DNA of 57,261 nucleotides from Mycolicibacterium peregrinum (GTDB taxonomy: Bacteria > Actinomycetota > Actinomycetes > Mycobacteriales > Mycobacteriaceae), in assembly GCF_001665625.1 (NCBI RefSeq), contig NZ_LZSY01000177.1:1-57261 (forward strand), given 5' to 3'. Each line of letters starts with the position of its first letter. The stretch's first letter is position 1. Below, piece after piece: positions 39,413 to 47,971 of the stretch. A program made the translations under genes and the position numbers. Below the pieces are notes generated by a model. The model saw only the letters and a list, made by a program, of their open reading frames with translations, was not told where the DNA came from and did no database searches.

Positions 39413-39529
39413 TCGCGGCGGACCGTTCTGGGCTGTTTCAACGGAGGTTCGGCCACTGCGAAGTTTGGCCCGTCCATCCTGACGGCGTGCCAGCAGCTTG
39501 CCACCTCATTGCCCCGTTACCGTGGGGCC

Positions 39530-40342
39530 ATGACGATGCTGCGGGCCGCCGCCACCGTCCTCGCGCTCGTGCTGGGCATGGTGGTTGCACCGCAGGCCAT
39601 TGCGGACTGCACGGCCACGGGATGTGATCTGCGTTCGCGCATCGCGGCGGCAGATTCCTACCTGGCGTCGCGGCCGGGCACCGTCGGCTACGTCCTACGT
39701 GATCGCGCCGCAGGCACACGCTATGCCAATCCCAATGCGAACCAGATGATCTGGACCGCGTCCACCATCAAGCTGGCCATGGTGGTCGACCTGCTGACCC
39801 GGGAACGTGCCGGAGCATTGCGGATGTCGGGCAACGACCGGCAGCTGATGGTGAACATGTTGCGCAACTCCGACAATGACGCGGCCGACGCGCTGTGGAC
39901 CCGTTACGGCGGGGCGGATCACAAGGCGTTCAACGCCGGCTTCCCGCGCTACGGCATGACCGACCTTCGACCGCAACCGGGCTTCGGTGACATGTTTCCG
40001 TACTGGGGTTTCCAGAAATCGACCACCAACGATCTCGACCGGTTGATGAACTACACACTGACCCAACTGAATCCGTCCGATGCGGCTGCCGTGGTGGCCG
40101 AGATGCAACGGGTCGGTGGGGAGCAACAGTGGGGCGTCTGGGGTGCGGGGCCGTCGATGAATCCGGGAAACAAGAACGGCTGGTCGCAGGAACAGGGCGG
40201 CTGGGTCATCAACTCGGTGGGCTTCGCCGGACCCAATCAGCGCTACACGTTGGCGATCATGAACGGACTCAACGGGCAGGGCGGCTACGACGACGGCGTC
40301 GCAACCACCACTCGGCTCAGCCAGATCCTGCTCGGTGCCTGA
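39530..40342 (+). CDS. exported serine hydrolase, class A beta-lactamase-like
   Basis: A 270-residue protein with a signal peptide (MTMLRAAATVLALVLGMVVA, cleavage near AIA at 25). The active-site Ser is in S78-T-I-K81, the SDN motif is N113-SDN (114-116), and where class A enzymes have KTG there is NKNGW, followed by QGGWVINSVGFAG. The SxxK and SDN motifs place it in the penicillin-binding/class A beta-lactamase superfamily; the altered KTG and the lack of a typical omega-loop ExxLN suggest it is not an efficient beta-lactamase. It could be a peptidase or cell-wall enzyme. It is convergent with the DsbA-like gene. Confidence 0.8.
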   Translation: MTMLRAAATVLALVLGMVVAPQAIADCTATGCDLRSRIAAADSYLASRPGTVGYVLRDRAAGTRYANPNANQMIWTASTIKLAMVVDLLTRERAGALRMSGNDRQLMVNMLRNSDNDAADALWTRYGGADHKAFNAGFPRYGMTDLRPQPGFGDMFPYWGFQKSTTNDLDRLMNYTLTQLNPSDAAAVVAEMQRVGGEQQWGVWGAGPSMNPGNKNGWSQEQGGWVINSVGFAGPNQRYTLAIMNGLNGQGGYDDGVATTTRLSQILLGA

Positions 40343-40360
40343 CCGTGCTGGGCCGTCTCG

Positions 40361-41014
40361 CTATTCGGCCAGTGCCTGGTCGAACAGCGAGGTCAGATCG
40401 TCATAGCTGTGGGGCTGGATGCGCTCGCCGTTGAGAAAGAACGTCGGCGTTCCCTGTACGCCCAGGGCGCGGCCGTCGGCCACGTCGAGTTGGACGCGGG
40501 CGGCGGTGGCTGGGTCGCTGTAGGACTTGTCGAATGCGGCCATGTCGAGACCGAGTTCTGCTGCGAAGCCCCGGAATACCTCGTCCGCCGGATCCTGCTT
40601 TTCGCCCCATTGATCTTGGGCGTCGTACATCTTCTTGTACATCGCCTCGAACTTGTCCTGCTGGGCGGCGGCCTCGACGGCGCGTGCCGCTCGTTCGGCG
40701 TTGTAGTGAGCGCTGAGTGGGAAGTACCGGATGACGAAGTTCACCCGGTCGCCGTACTCGGCCCGCAGTTGCTCGATGGAGGGATACACCGCGCGACAAC
40801 CTTCGCACTCGAAGTCGAGGAACTCCACGAATGTCACGTCGCTGTCGGGAACGGAGTTCAGCCGATGACTGTTCTCGCGCACCACCTGGCCGGATTCGAC
40901 GGCGGCCACCGGTGGCGGGCCGCCGCGATCACGAGTCGACTGATACACGAAGACGCCGATGGCCAGCACCGCGATTGCCAGTGCGGTGAGCAGCATTCGG
41001 GTGTTGCGCGTCAT
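40361..41014 (-). CDS. membrane-anchored DsbA-like thiol oxidoreductase
   Basis: A 217-residue protein: an N-terminal membrane helix (~7-25) and an extracytoplasmic thioredoxin-fold domain with the DsbA-type active site FECEGC (C70, C73), helical insertion and cis-Pro loop GTPTFFLNG. It probably catalyses disulfide formation or reduction in exported proteins. It starts 12 bp after the efeB stop on the same strand and is likely the last gene of the efeUOB operon, which is an unusual partnership. ATG 41014. Confidence 0.88.
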   Translation of the reverse strand: MTRNTRMLLTALAIAVLAIGVFVYQSTRDRGGPPPVAAVESGQVVRENSHRLNSVPDSDVTFVEFLDFECEGCRAVYPSIEQLRAEYGDRVNFVIRYFPLSAHYNAERAARAVEAAAQQDKFEAMYKKMYDAQDQWGEKQDPADEVFRGFAAELGLDMAAFDKSYSDPATAARVQLDVADGRALGVQGTPTFFLNGERIQPHSYDDLTSLFDQALAE

Positions 41015-41026
41015 CGGGTCAGTGCC

Positions 41027-42346
41027 TCACTCGAACAGCGTCGAACCCCAGTACCCCGAGCTGTCACCGCCACGCAGCCCGGGCGGGCAGGCGAAGATGG
41101 CTGTACCGGTGTGGGTGATGTACTCGTTGAGCAGATCCTTGCGGGACAACTCGCGCTGCATCGGGATGAATTGCTTCTCGGGGCTGCGCACGAACGCGAT
41201 GAAGAACAGGCCCGCGTCCAGGTGGCCGAAACCGTCCGAACCGTCGGTGAAGTTGTAGCCGCGACGCAGGATCTCGATGCCGCCGAGGTGGTCGGCCGAG
41301 GCCAGCCGAACATGGGCGTCCTTGTCGATCTTCGGATCGCCCTTGCCGTCGGTGATCTCGAAATTGAGCTCGTCGAATTCCTGCTGCAACCCGTTGGGGG
41401 CGCCGCTGCCCTTCTGCCGGCCGATCACCCGCTCCTGCTCCAGAAGTGTGGTGCGATCCCAGTTCTCGATGCGCATCCGGATCCGTCGGGTGATCAGGTA
41501 GCTGCCGCCGGTGAGCCAGGCCGGCCCGTCACCCTCGCCCACCCAGACGTTCTTGTCGAGCAGATCGGTCTGATCGGACTTGAGGTTGTTCGTTCCGTCC
41601 TTGAACCCGAACAGGTTTCGTGGGGTGGCCTGGTCCCGGGTGGTCGACGAGGTACGGCCGAACCCCAGCTGTGAGTACCGCACCGCGACCGTGCCGAACC
41701 CGACGCGGGCCAGGTTGCGGATCGCATGCACCGCGACCTGGGGATCGTTGGCGCACGCCTGGACGCAGATGTCGCCCCCGCTACGGGCCGGATCCATGGT
41801 TTCGTTGGGGAACTTTGGCAGATCCTTGAGTTCGGCGGGCTGCTTGTCGGCGATGCCGAAGCGGTCCTTACCGTCCTTGCGGAAGAACGACGGCCCGAAC
41901 CCGATCGTCAGGGTCAGCTGTGAGGCCGGAAGTCCCAGTGCCTCACCGGTATCCGAGGGTGGCGCATACGGATTGCCGTCCACGGCGCCGCCGTCTTCGG
42001 TCTCCTCGCCGCGCGTCATCCGCTCGGCCATCTGCGTCCACTGCTTGAGCAGTGCAACGACGTCCTCGCGGTTGTCGGTGGTGACATCGAAGGAGCAGAA
42101 GTGCATCCGGTCCTGCGCCTCGGTGATGATGCCTGCCTGCCGGTCACCTCGAAACGGGACCGGCCCCTGCAGGACACCGTGCGGGACGCTGGCCGCCGAA
42201 GCGCGGCCGGCCAGCGCACCGGCGCCGGCCGCACCGACTACCGCGGCGGTGACCCCGGCGGCGCCGAACAGCTTGCGCCGGGAGAATCCGGCGGACTGCT
42301 CGGCATCCGGGGTGGATTCCGGAGAATCACTGCTTGGCGATGACAC
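41027..42346 (-). CDS. efeB: EfeB, Tat-exported DyP-type haem peroxidase
   Basis: A 439-residue dye-decolourising peroxidase of the EfeB class. The twin-arginine signal is SRRKLFGAAG (~22-31) followed by a hydrophobic stretch and ASA; the distal GFKDGTNN (247-254, catalytic Asp 250) and proximal-His region HVRLA...RRGYNF are present. In EfeUOB it oxidises Fe2+ or extracts iron, feeding the permease. It overlaps efeO by 20 bp, so the two are translationally coupled. Confidence 0.95.
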   Translation of the reverse strand: MSSPSSDSPESTPDAEQSAGFSRRKLFGAAGVTAAVVGAAGAGALAGRASAASVPHGVLQGPVPFRGDRQAGIITEAQDRMHFCSFDVTTDNREDVVALLKQWTQMAERMTRGEETEDGGAVDGNPYAPPSDTGEALGLPASQLTLTIGFGPSFFRKDGKDRFGIADKQPAELKDLPKFPNETMDPARSGGDICVQACANDPQVAVHAIRNLARVGFGTVAVRYSQLGFGRTSSTTRDQATPRNLFGFKDGTNNLKSDQTDLLDKNVWVGEGDGPAWLTGGSYLITRRIRMRIENWDRTTLLEQERVIGRQKGSGAPNGLQQEFDELNFEITDGKGDPKIDKDAHVRLASADHLGGIEILRRGYNFTDGSDGFGHLDAGLFFIAFVRSPEKQFIPMQRELSRKDLLNEYITHTGTAIFACPPGLRGGDSSGYWGSTLFE

Positions 42347-43481
42347 CCTGTACCTGGCTCACTTCTTTGCTCAGCGCGTCGATGGCGCGCGACAGTTCCT
42401 GACGTTGCGGCTCGGTCACCTTGTCGTAGGAGACGAAGCCGTCGCCGTCACGATACTTCTCCAGCAACTTCTCGACGTCGGCGAAGCGGGCGTCCACCCG
42501 CTTGCCCAGCTCGGCGTCGCGCTCGTCGAGGATCGGCCGCACCGAGGCCACCGCGGTCTGCGAACCTTCGACGTTGGCCCGGAAGTCCCACAGGTCGGTG
42601 TGGCTGAAGATGTCCTCTTCGCCGCTGATCTTGCTCATAGCGATCTCGTCGAGCAGACCCTGTGCACCACCGGCGATCTGGGTGGAGTCGATGGTCCAGT
42701 CCGGTGCCTTGACCCCGGCCTGGAGTTCCTTGACGTCGGCGATCAGCTGATCGCCGAGGGCGTTGGCGTCCGGTTGCAGGCCGGTGACCCACAGTTGCTT
42801 CTCCAGCGCGTGGAAGCCGGTCCACTTCTGCCCGGGCTCGAGGTCGGCCTCACGCAGGTCGACTCGCGGATCGAGGTCATTGGGGAAGGATTCGGCGACC
42901 GGCTCGATGCGCTCCCAGTAGACGCGCGAGGTCGGGTAGTGCGCCTTGGCCTTTTCGACGTCCTTGGCCTTGACCGCGGCGACAAATTCCTCGGTCGCCG
43001 GAACCAGGGCGTCGACCTGGCTGATCACGTAGCGCTTGTAGTTGTCGGCGGCGTCCTTGAACTTGCCCTCGGTATCGACCTGCACGGCCTCGCCGGTGAC
43101 CTCGAAGTTGCCGCGGATGCCCTCGCCGACCATGCCGGGCCGGCACGAGGTCTGGTACGTGCCGGGCTGGGTGAGTTGAACGATCAGCTGCCGCCTGAGT
43201 CCGGGTGAGATGTTCTCCACCTCGCCCATGACCCGCTCGCCCTCGCCGTAGACGTAGAACTCGGTGACCTTGTCGCCGGTGTTGGTGACCTCGAAGGTGC
43301 TGGGCCCGGTGGTCGCGGTCGTCCCGGACAACTTGCACTCGGTGTCGGAGGCGTCGACGGTGATCGTGCCCGCCTTGGCGTCGTCGCCGCTGGTGGTCTC
43401 CTTGGCCTGGCAGGCGCTCATCGAAATGCCGGCCAGCACCGCGGCGGTGGCCGCGAATCCGGTCTTGACGACAGGGGTCAT
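42327..43481 (-). CDS. efeO: EfeO, iron-binding lipoprotein with cupredoxin and M75 domains
   Basis: A 384-residue extracellular component of the EfeUOB ferrous iron system. The signal ends in SMSAC (Cys ~24), so it is a lipoprotein. An N-terminal cupredoxin-like domain (~38-130) is followed by an M75/imelysin-type domain with the HxxE motif in FHALEKQLW. It starts 2 bp downstream of efeU and overlaps efeB. It delivers iron to EfeU. Confidence 0.94.
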   Translation of the reverse strand: MTPVVKTGFAATAAVLAGISMSACQAKETTSGDDAKAGTITVDASDTECKLSGTTATTGPSTFEVTNTGDKVTEFYVYGEGERVMGEVENISPGLRRQLIVQLTQPGTYQTSCRPGMVGEGIRGNFEVTGEAVQVDTEGKFKDAADNYKRYVISQVDALVPATEEFVAAVKAKDVEKAKAHYPTSRVYWERIEPVAESFPNDLDPRVDLREADLEPGQKWTGFHALEKQLWVTGLQPDANALGDQLIADVKELQAGVKAPDWTIDSTQIAGGAQGLLDEIAMSKISGEEDIFSHTDLWDFRANVEGSQTAVASVRPILDERDAELGKRVDARFADVEKLLEKYRDGDGFVSYDKVTEPQRQELSRAIDALSKEVSQVQGVIAKQ

Positions 43482-43483
43482 CT

Positions 43484-44434
43484 TCACTTGGTCGACCTTT
43501 CGGGTGCGGTGGAGGTCTCCGGCTCGACGGTCGACTCGGAGGACGGCTCGGAAGTGGTTGAGGCGCCGGAGGCGGCGCTGTGGGCGCGCACCGGCTTCAG
43601 GAACAGCGCCAGCACCACCACGATGTAGGCCACCCACGCACCGAACTGCAGCACGGTCGGTGTGGGGTCGATGTTGAAGACGCCCTGGATGATCTCGCCG
43701 TACCAGGCCGACCAGTCGAACGCACCGCTCATGTCGAAGGCCTTGGCACTGAGCCCGGGGATCCAGCCGACGGTCTGCAGCGCCTTGATGCCGTAGGCCA
43801 GGATTCCGGCGGCCACCACGATCAGGAAGATGCCGGTGTATTTGAAGAACTTGGCGAGGTTGATCCGGACGGCCCCGGCGTACATGCCGTAGGCGATCGC
43901 GGCGGCGATCAGCACACCGATGATCAGACCCATCAGCGGCCACAGCGTCTCGGCTTCGGCGTAGCCGACCATGAACAGCGCGGTCTCGACCCCTTCACGC
44001 CCCACCGCCAGGAAGGCCAGCAGTGCCACCGCCAGGCCGCCGGTCTCCAGCGCCTGCGACATGTCGCCGCGCAGCTGGCCCGACATCGAGGCCGACGCCT
44101 TCTTCATCCACAGCACCATGGTGGTGACGATGACGACGGCGATCAGTGAGGCGATGCCGGCGATGGCTTCGGCGCCCAGTCCGCTGATGGTGTTCTCACC
44201 GAACTGGATCACGAGGAAGACGGTGACGGTCATGGCAATCGCGGCGCCGACTCCCAGCCACACCCATTTGAGCGCGTCGCGGCGTTCGGATTTGACCAGA
44301 AACGCCACCAGGATCGAGACCACGATGGCGGCTTCGAGACCTTCCCGCAAACCGATCAGGCCACTGCCGAATACCTGCGATGTGACGTTGGAGGCGGCCA
44401 GCGTGCTGGTCGGAACGTCCGAGATGACAGTCAT
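43484..44434 (-). CDS. efeU: EfeU, Ftr1-like iron permease
   Basis: A 316-residue protein with seven predicted transmembrane helices; both REGxE iron-translocation motifs are present (LREGLEA at ~29-35 and GREGVET at ~141-147), as in yeast Ftr1. The C-terminal ~40 residues are Ser/Thr/Glu-rich and probably cytoplasmic. The ATG at 44434 has GAGGA 8 bp upstream, and a candidate IdeR-type operator covers the promoter -35. It is the first gene of efeU-efeO-efeB-dsbA-like. Confidence 0.94.
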   Translation of the reverse strand: MTVISDVPTSTLAASNVTSQVFGSGLIGLREGLEAAIVVSILVAFLVKSERRDALKWVWLGVGAAIAMTVTVFLVIQFGENTISGLGAEAIAGIASLIAVVIVTTMVLWMKKASASMSGQLRGDMSQALETGGLAVALLAFLAVGREGVETALFMVGYAEAETLWPLMGLIIGVLIAAAIAYGMYAGAVRINLAKFFKYTGIFLIVVAAGILAYGIKALQTVGWIPGLSAKAFDMSGAFDWSAWYGEIIQGVFNIDPTPTVLQFGAWVAYIVVVLALFLKPVRAHSAASGASTTSEPSSESTVEPETSTAPERSTK

Positions 44435-44497
44435 CAAAGCGTCCTCGTTCGACCGGGGTGAAAGCACCGTGAAAAATGTAGCCTTGCCTTGCCATAG

Positions 44498-44516
44498 CAA
44501 GGCGTGGCTCACCTTA
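44498..44516 (-). promoter_or_regulatory. candidate IdeR box over the efeU promoter
   Basis: On the minus strand TAAGGTGAGCCACGCCTTG matches the IdeR/DtxR consensus TTAGGTTAGSCTAACCTAA well in its 5' half (9 of 11) and weakly in its 3' half. A TACATT -10 (44480-44475) lies downstream with its -35 region inside this box, so iron-dependent repression is plausible. Confidence 0.5.
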
Positions 44517-44642
44517 GCAGGGGGGTCTGTGGGACCGGCTGACTTCACCTGCCGTTCTTCCGGCACGCCCCCGTCGCCCGACGCGTCCACGGTCGCGCAT
44601 GCGACGATGGCCAATCAGACCGAGCGGGGTTGAGGGAGTCCG

Positions 44643-45374
44643 GTGTCGCCAGTGCGTTGGCTGCGGGCTGTCGCCGTTATTGCTGCGACAGCGCTGCTGT
44701 TGGCATCCAGCTGTTCGTGGCATCTGGGGACCCCAATTCCCGAAGGTGTGCCACCGCCGGCCGGGGACGCGGTGCCTGCGATCGACACCTATGCCAAGGG
44801 CCGACCGGCCGATCAGCTCCACGAATGGGCGGCGCAGCGAGCGCCCGCGATGGGCATGCCCGTCAACGCCCTGGAGGCCTACGCCTACGCGGCGCGCGTC
44901 GCCCAGGTGGAGAATCCCAACTGCAAGGTGGCCTGGACCACTTTGGCCGGCATCGGCATGGTCGAGAGTCACCACGGCACCTACCGCGGCGCGATGATCG
45001 CCCGCAACGGCGACGTCACGCCACCGATCCGCGGCGTCCAGCTGGACGGGACGGCCGGCAATCTGCGCATTCCTGACACCGACAAGGGCAAGCTCGATGG
45101 GGATCCGCTGATGGACCGGGCCATGGGGCCGATGCAGTTCATCCCGGAGACCTGGGGTCATTTCGGGGTGGACGCCAACAACGACGGGGTCGTGAGCCCG
45201 GACAACTTCGACGACGCCGCGCTCTCGGCCGCCGGCCTGCTGTGCTGGTATGGCAAGGACCTGTCCACGCCGCGGGGCTGGATGAAGGCGCTGAAGGCCT
45301 ACAACAACTCCGACCAGTACGCCCGGATGGTCCGTGACTGGGCGACGGCGTATGCCGGTGGCCACGGCTTGTGA
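44643..45374 (+). CDS. lpqU: LpqU, lipoprotein lytic transglycosylase (MltB-like)
   Basis: A 243-residue lipoprotein with lipobox Cys at ~24 (LLLASSC) and a transglycosylase-type domain: WTTLAGIGMVESHHG carries the catalytic Glu, followed by RAMGPMQFIPETWGHFGVDANNDGVVSPDNFDDAALSA (family block, ~160-197). It cleaves peptidoglycan at the cell surface. It matches Rv1022, just upstream of eno. The GTG start is preceded by GAGGGAG. Confidence 0.92.
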   Translation: MSPVRWLRAVAVIAATALLLASSCSWHLGTPIPEGVPPPAGDAVPAIDTYAKGRPADQLHEWAAQRAPAMGMPVNALEAYAYAARVAQVENPNCKVAWTTLAGIGMVESHHGTYRGAMIARNGDVTPPIRGVQLDGTAGNLRIPDTDKGKLDGDPLMDRAMGPMQFIPETWGHFGVDANNDGVVSPDNFDDAALSAAGLLCWYGKDLSTPRGWMKALKAYNNSDQYARMVRDWATAYAGGHGL

Positions 45375-45430
45375 CGCGCGTGGGTGACCCGCGTGACAAG
45401 CCCAAACACGCCGTCGCGCCCGCCACGATC

Positions 45431-45436
45431 TAGTCT
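45431..45436 (+). promoter_or_regulatory. candidate -10 box of eno
   Basis: TAGTCT predicts a start near 45443, giving a ~29-nt leader that includes AAGGAG (45460-45465), 6 bp before the GTG. Confidence 0.45.
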
Positions 45437-45471
45437 CATCCCTACACGCCGGACTCAATAAGGAGAAGCCA

Positions 45472-46755
45472 GTGCCCATCATCGAGCAGGTTGGAGCCCG
45501 CGAGATCCTCGACTCCCGTGGCAACCCGACGGTCGAGGTCGAGGTGGCCCTGACCGACGGCACGTTCGCTCGGGCGGCAGTGCCGTCGGGCGCGTCGACC
45601 GGTGAGCACGAAGCGGTGGAGCTGCGCGACGGCGGCTCCCGCTACGGCGGCAAGGGCGTCGAGAAGGCGGTTGAGGCCGTTCTCGACGAGATCGCCCCGG
45701 CGATCATCGGCCTGGCCGCCGACGATCAGCGTCTCGTCGACCAGGCGCTGCTGGATCTGGACGGCACCCCGGACAAGTCGCGTCTCGGCGCCAACGCGAT
45801 CCTCGGCGTCTCGCTGGCGGTGGCCAAGGCCGCGGCCGACAGCGCCGCGCTGCCGCTGTTCCGCTACCTCGGTGGTCCGAACGCGCACATCCTTCCGGTG
45901 CCGATGATGAACATCCTCAACGGTGGCGCTCACGCCGATACCGGGGTGGACGTCCAGGAGTTCATGGTCGCCCCGATCGGCGCTCCCTCCTTTAAGGAGT
46001 CGCTGCGCTGGGGTACCGAGGTCTACCACTCGCTCAAGTCCGTGCTCAAGAAGCAGGGCCTGTCCACGGGTCTCGGCGATGAGGGCGGCTTCGCCCCCGA
46101 CGTCGCGGGCACCAAGGCCGCCCTGGACCTGATCGCCACTGCCATCGAGGCCACCGGGTTCAAGCTGGGCAGCGATGTGGCACTCGCGCTGGACGTCGCC
46201 GCCACCGAGTTCTACACGGACGGCACGGGTTACGCCTTCGAGAAGGAAACCCGCACCGCCGAGCAGATGGCGGAGTTCTACGCCGGCCTGCTCGACTCCT
46301 ACCCGCTGGTCTCGATCGAGGACCCCCTGTCCGAGGACGACTGGGACGGTTGGGTGGCACTGACCTCGGCCATCGGTGACAAGATCCAGCTGGTCGGCGA
46401 CGACCTGTTCGTCACCAACCCGGAACGCCTCGAGGATGGCATCGAACGCGGCGCCGCCAACGCGCTGCTGGTGAAGGTCAACCAGATCGGCACGCTCACC
46501 GAAACGCTGGATGCCGTTGCGCTGGCACACAACAGCGGTTACCGCACCATGATGAGCCACCGCTCCGGTGAGACCGAGGACACGACCATCGCCGACCTCG
46601 CGGTCGCGGTGGGCAGCGGTCAGATCAAGACCGGTGCCCCGGCCCGCAGCGAGCGGGTGGCCAAGTACAACCAGTTGCTGCGTATCGAGGAGGCGCTGGG
46701 CGACGCTGCGCGCTTCGCGGGCGATCTCGCGTTCCCTCGGTTCGAGGCCAAGTAA
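45472..46755 (+). CDS. eno: enolase
   Basis: This 427-residue glycolytic enzyme converts 2-phosphoglycerate to phosphoenolpyruvate. Signatures include GNPTVEVEVALTDG, SGASTGEHEAVELRDG, GDEGGFAPD, SIEDPLSEDDWDGW, and the enolase signature LLVKVNQIGTLTET followed by SHRSGETEDTTIADL. It matches Rv1023. GTG start with an ideal AAGGAG. The following ftsB-like gene is 27 bp downstream, so cotranscription is likely. Confidence 0.98.
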   Translation: MPIIEQVGAREILDSRGNPTVEVEVALTDGTFARAAVPSGASTGEHEAVELRDGGSRYGGKGVEKAVEAVLDEIAPAIIGLAADDQRLVDQALLDLDGTPDKSRLGANAILGVSLAVAKAAADSAALPLFRYLGGPNAHILPVPMMNILNGGAHADTGVDVQEFMVAPIGAPSFKESLRWGTEVYHSLKSVLKKQGLSTGLGDEGGFAPDVAGTKAALDLIATAIEATGFKLGSDVALALDVAATEFYTDGTGYAFEKETRTAEQMAEFYAGLLDSYPLVSIEDPLSEDDWDGWVALTSAIGDKIQLVGDDLFVTNPERLEDGIERGAANALLVKVNQIGTLTETLDAVALAHNSGYRTMMSHRSGETEDTTIADLAVAVGSGQIKTGAPARSERVAKYNQLLRIEEALGDAARFAGDLAFPRFEAK

Positions 46756-46782
46756 CGCAGGCGCCTGCGCCCCCACACGTCG

Positions 46783-47487
46783 ATGCCTGAAGCGAAGCGG
46801 CCAGACCCGAAGCGGCGGTCCCCAGCCTCCCGACCCGGCAAGCCGGGTAAGGCTGGGGAGTCGAATCGGCCGCGCGCTTCACAGCCCCGGCGCCGGGCGA
46901 CCGAGTCCCGTCCGGCACAGGCGGAACCGGTTGCCGACGAGACGGTCACCAAAGCCATTGCGGTGCAGGCGCAGCAGCAGGCCGAGCTGCAGTCAGAACA
47001 GCGGTTCGGGTCGACGGCGCGCCGAGCGGCGATCCTCGCCGCGGTGGTGTGTGTGCTGACGCTGACCATCGCGGGTCCGGTTCGCACCTATTTCGCCCAG
47101 CGCACCGAGATGAAACAACTCAAGGCCAGCGAGGAGCAGTTGCGCGCCAAGATCGCCGACTTGGAACAACAGAAGGTCAAACTGGCCGACCCGGTGTACA
47201 TCGCGGCCCAGGCCAGGGAGCGGCTCGGCTTCGTCATGCCCGGCGACACTCCATATCAGGTGCAACTGCCGCCCGGAGCCATCGCGGCGGGCGAACCGGG
47301 CGAGCCTGTGCTGCCGGGATCTGCCGTGCCCGTGGGGCAGCCGTGGTACACCTCGCTATGGCACACGATTGCCGATGAACCGCACGGGGTTTCCCCGACC
47401 ATCGGTGGACCACCGCCGGCACCGGGTGGCCCACCTCCACCCCCCGTTCCGCCACCAGCCGAGCCGTCCAGAGGTCCCAATGGTTGA
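46783..47487 (+). CDS. FtsB/DivIC-family septum protein
   Basis: A 234-residue bitopic protein: a cytoplasmic basic/Pro-rich N-terminus (~1-80), a single transmembrane helix (~82-104), an extracytoplasmic coiled coil (~108-135, KQLKASEEQLRAKIADLEQQ) and a conserved AAQARERLGFVMPGD segment, then a Pro/Gly-rich tail. This is the FtsB/DivIC layout, a partner of FtsL/FtsQ in the divisome. It matches Rv1024. Its end overlaps the DUF501 start by 8 bp. Confidence 0.9.
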   Translation: MPEAKRPDPKRRSPASRPGKPGKAGESNRPRASQPRRRATESRPAQAEPVADETVTKAIAVQAQQQAELQSEQRFGSTARRAAILAAVVCVLTLTIAGPVRTYFAQRTEMKQLKASEEQLRAKIADLEQQKVKLADPVYIAAQARERLGFVMPGDTPYQVQLPPGAIAAGEPGEPVLPGSAVPVGQPWYTSLWHTIADEPHGVSPTIGGPPPAPGGPPPPPVPPPAEPSRGPNG

Positions 47488-47971
47488 TCCCGCCGACATC
47501 GAGGCTGTGACACGGCAATTGGGCCGCGAGCCACGCGGCGTTCTTGAGGTCGCCTACCGCTGTCCCAACGGCGAACCCGGCGTGGTCAAGACCGCGCCGA
47601 AACTGCCCGACGGTACGCCATTCCCGACGCTGTACTACCTGACGCATCCGGCGCTGACGGCGGCCGCGAGCCGGCTGGAATCCTCCGGGCTGATGCGGGA
47701 GATGACCGAACGCCTGCAAGAGGATGAGGCCCTGGCCGCCGCGTATCGCCGGGCGCACGAGTCGTATCTGGCCGAGCGGGACGAGATCGGATCGCTGGGC
47801 ACCACGTTCACCGGCGGCGGTATGCCCGACCGCGTGAAGTGCCTACATGTGGTGATGGCCCATTCGTTGGCAAAAGGTCCCGGTGTCAACCCCTTTGGTG
47901 ACGAAGCGCTCGCAGTGCTCGCGGTCGAGCCGGCGATGGCAGGAATCTTGGATCGAGAGGTGTGGGTTTGA
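47480..47971 (+). CDS. DUF501 family protein
   Basis: A 163-residue protein with the DUF501 pattern: QLGREPRGVLEVAYRCPNGEPGVVKTAPKLPDGTPFPTLYYLTHP split over ~12-57, and KCLHVVMAHSLAKGPGVNPFGDEAL (~119-143). It matches Rv1025. It overlaps the ftsB-like gene upstream and the ppx gene downstream, consistent with a coupled operon eno/ftsB-like/DUF501/ppx. The biochemical function is unknown. Confidence 0.9.
   Translation: MVDPADIEAVTRQLGREPRGVLEVAYRCPNGEPGVVKTAPKLPDGTPFPTLYYLTHPALTAAASRLESSGLMREMTERLQEDEALAAAYRRAHESYLAERDEIGSLGTTFTGGGMPDRVKCLHVVMAHSLAKGPGVNPFGDEALAVLAVEPAMAGILDREVWV

Noticed and set aside
45442..46776. 444-codon minus-strand ORF opposite eno
   Set aside because: Mirror frame of enolase; no domain.
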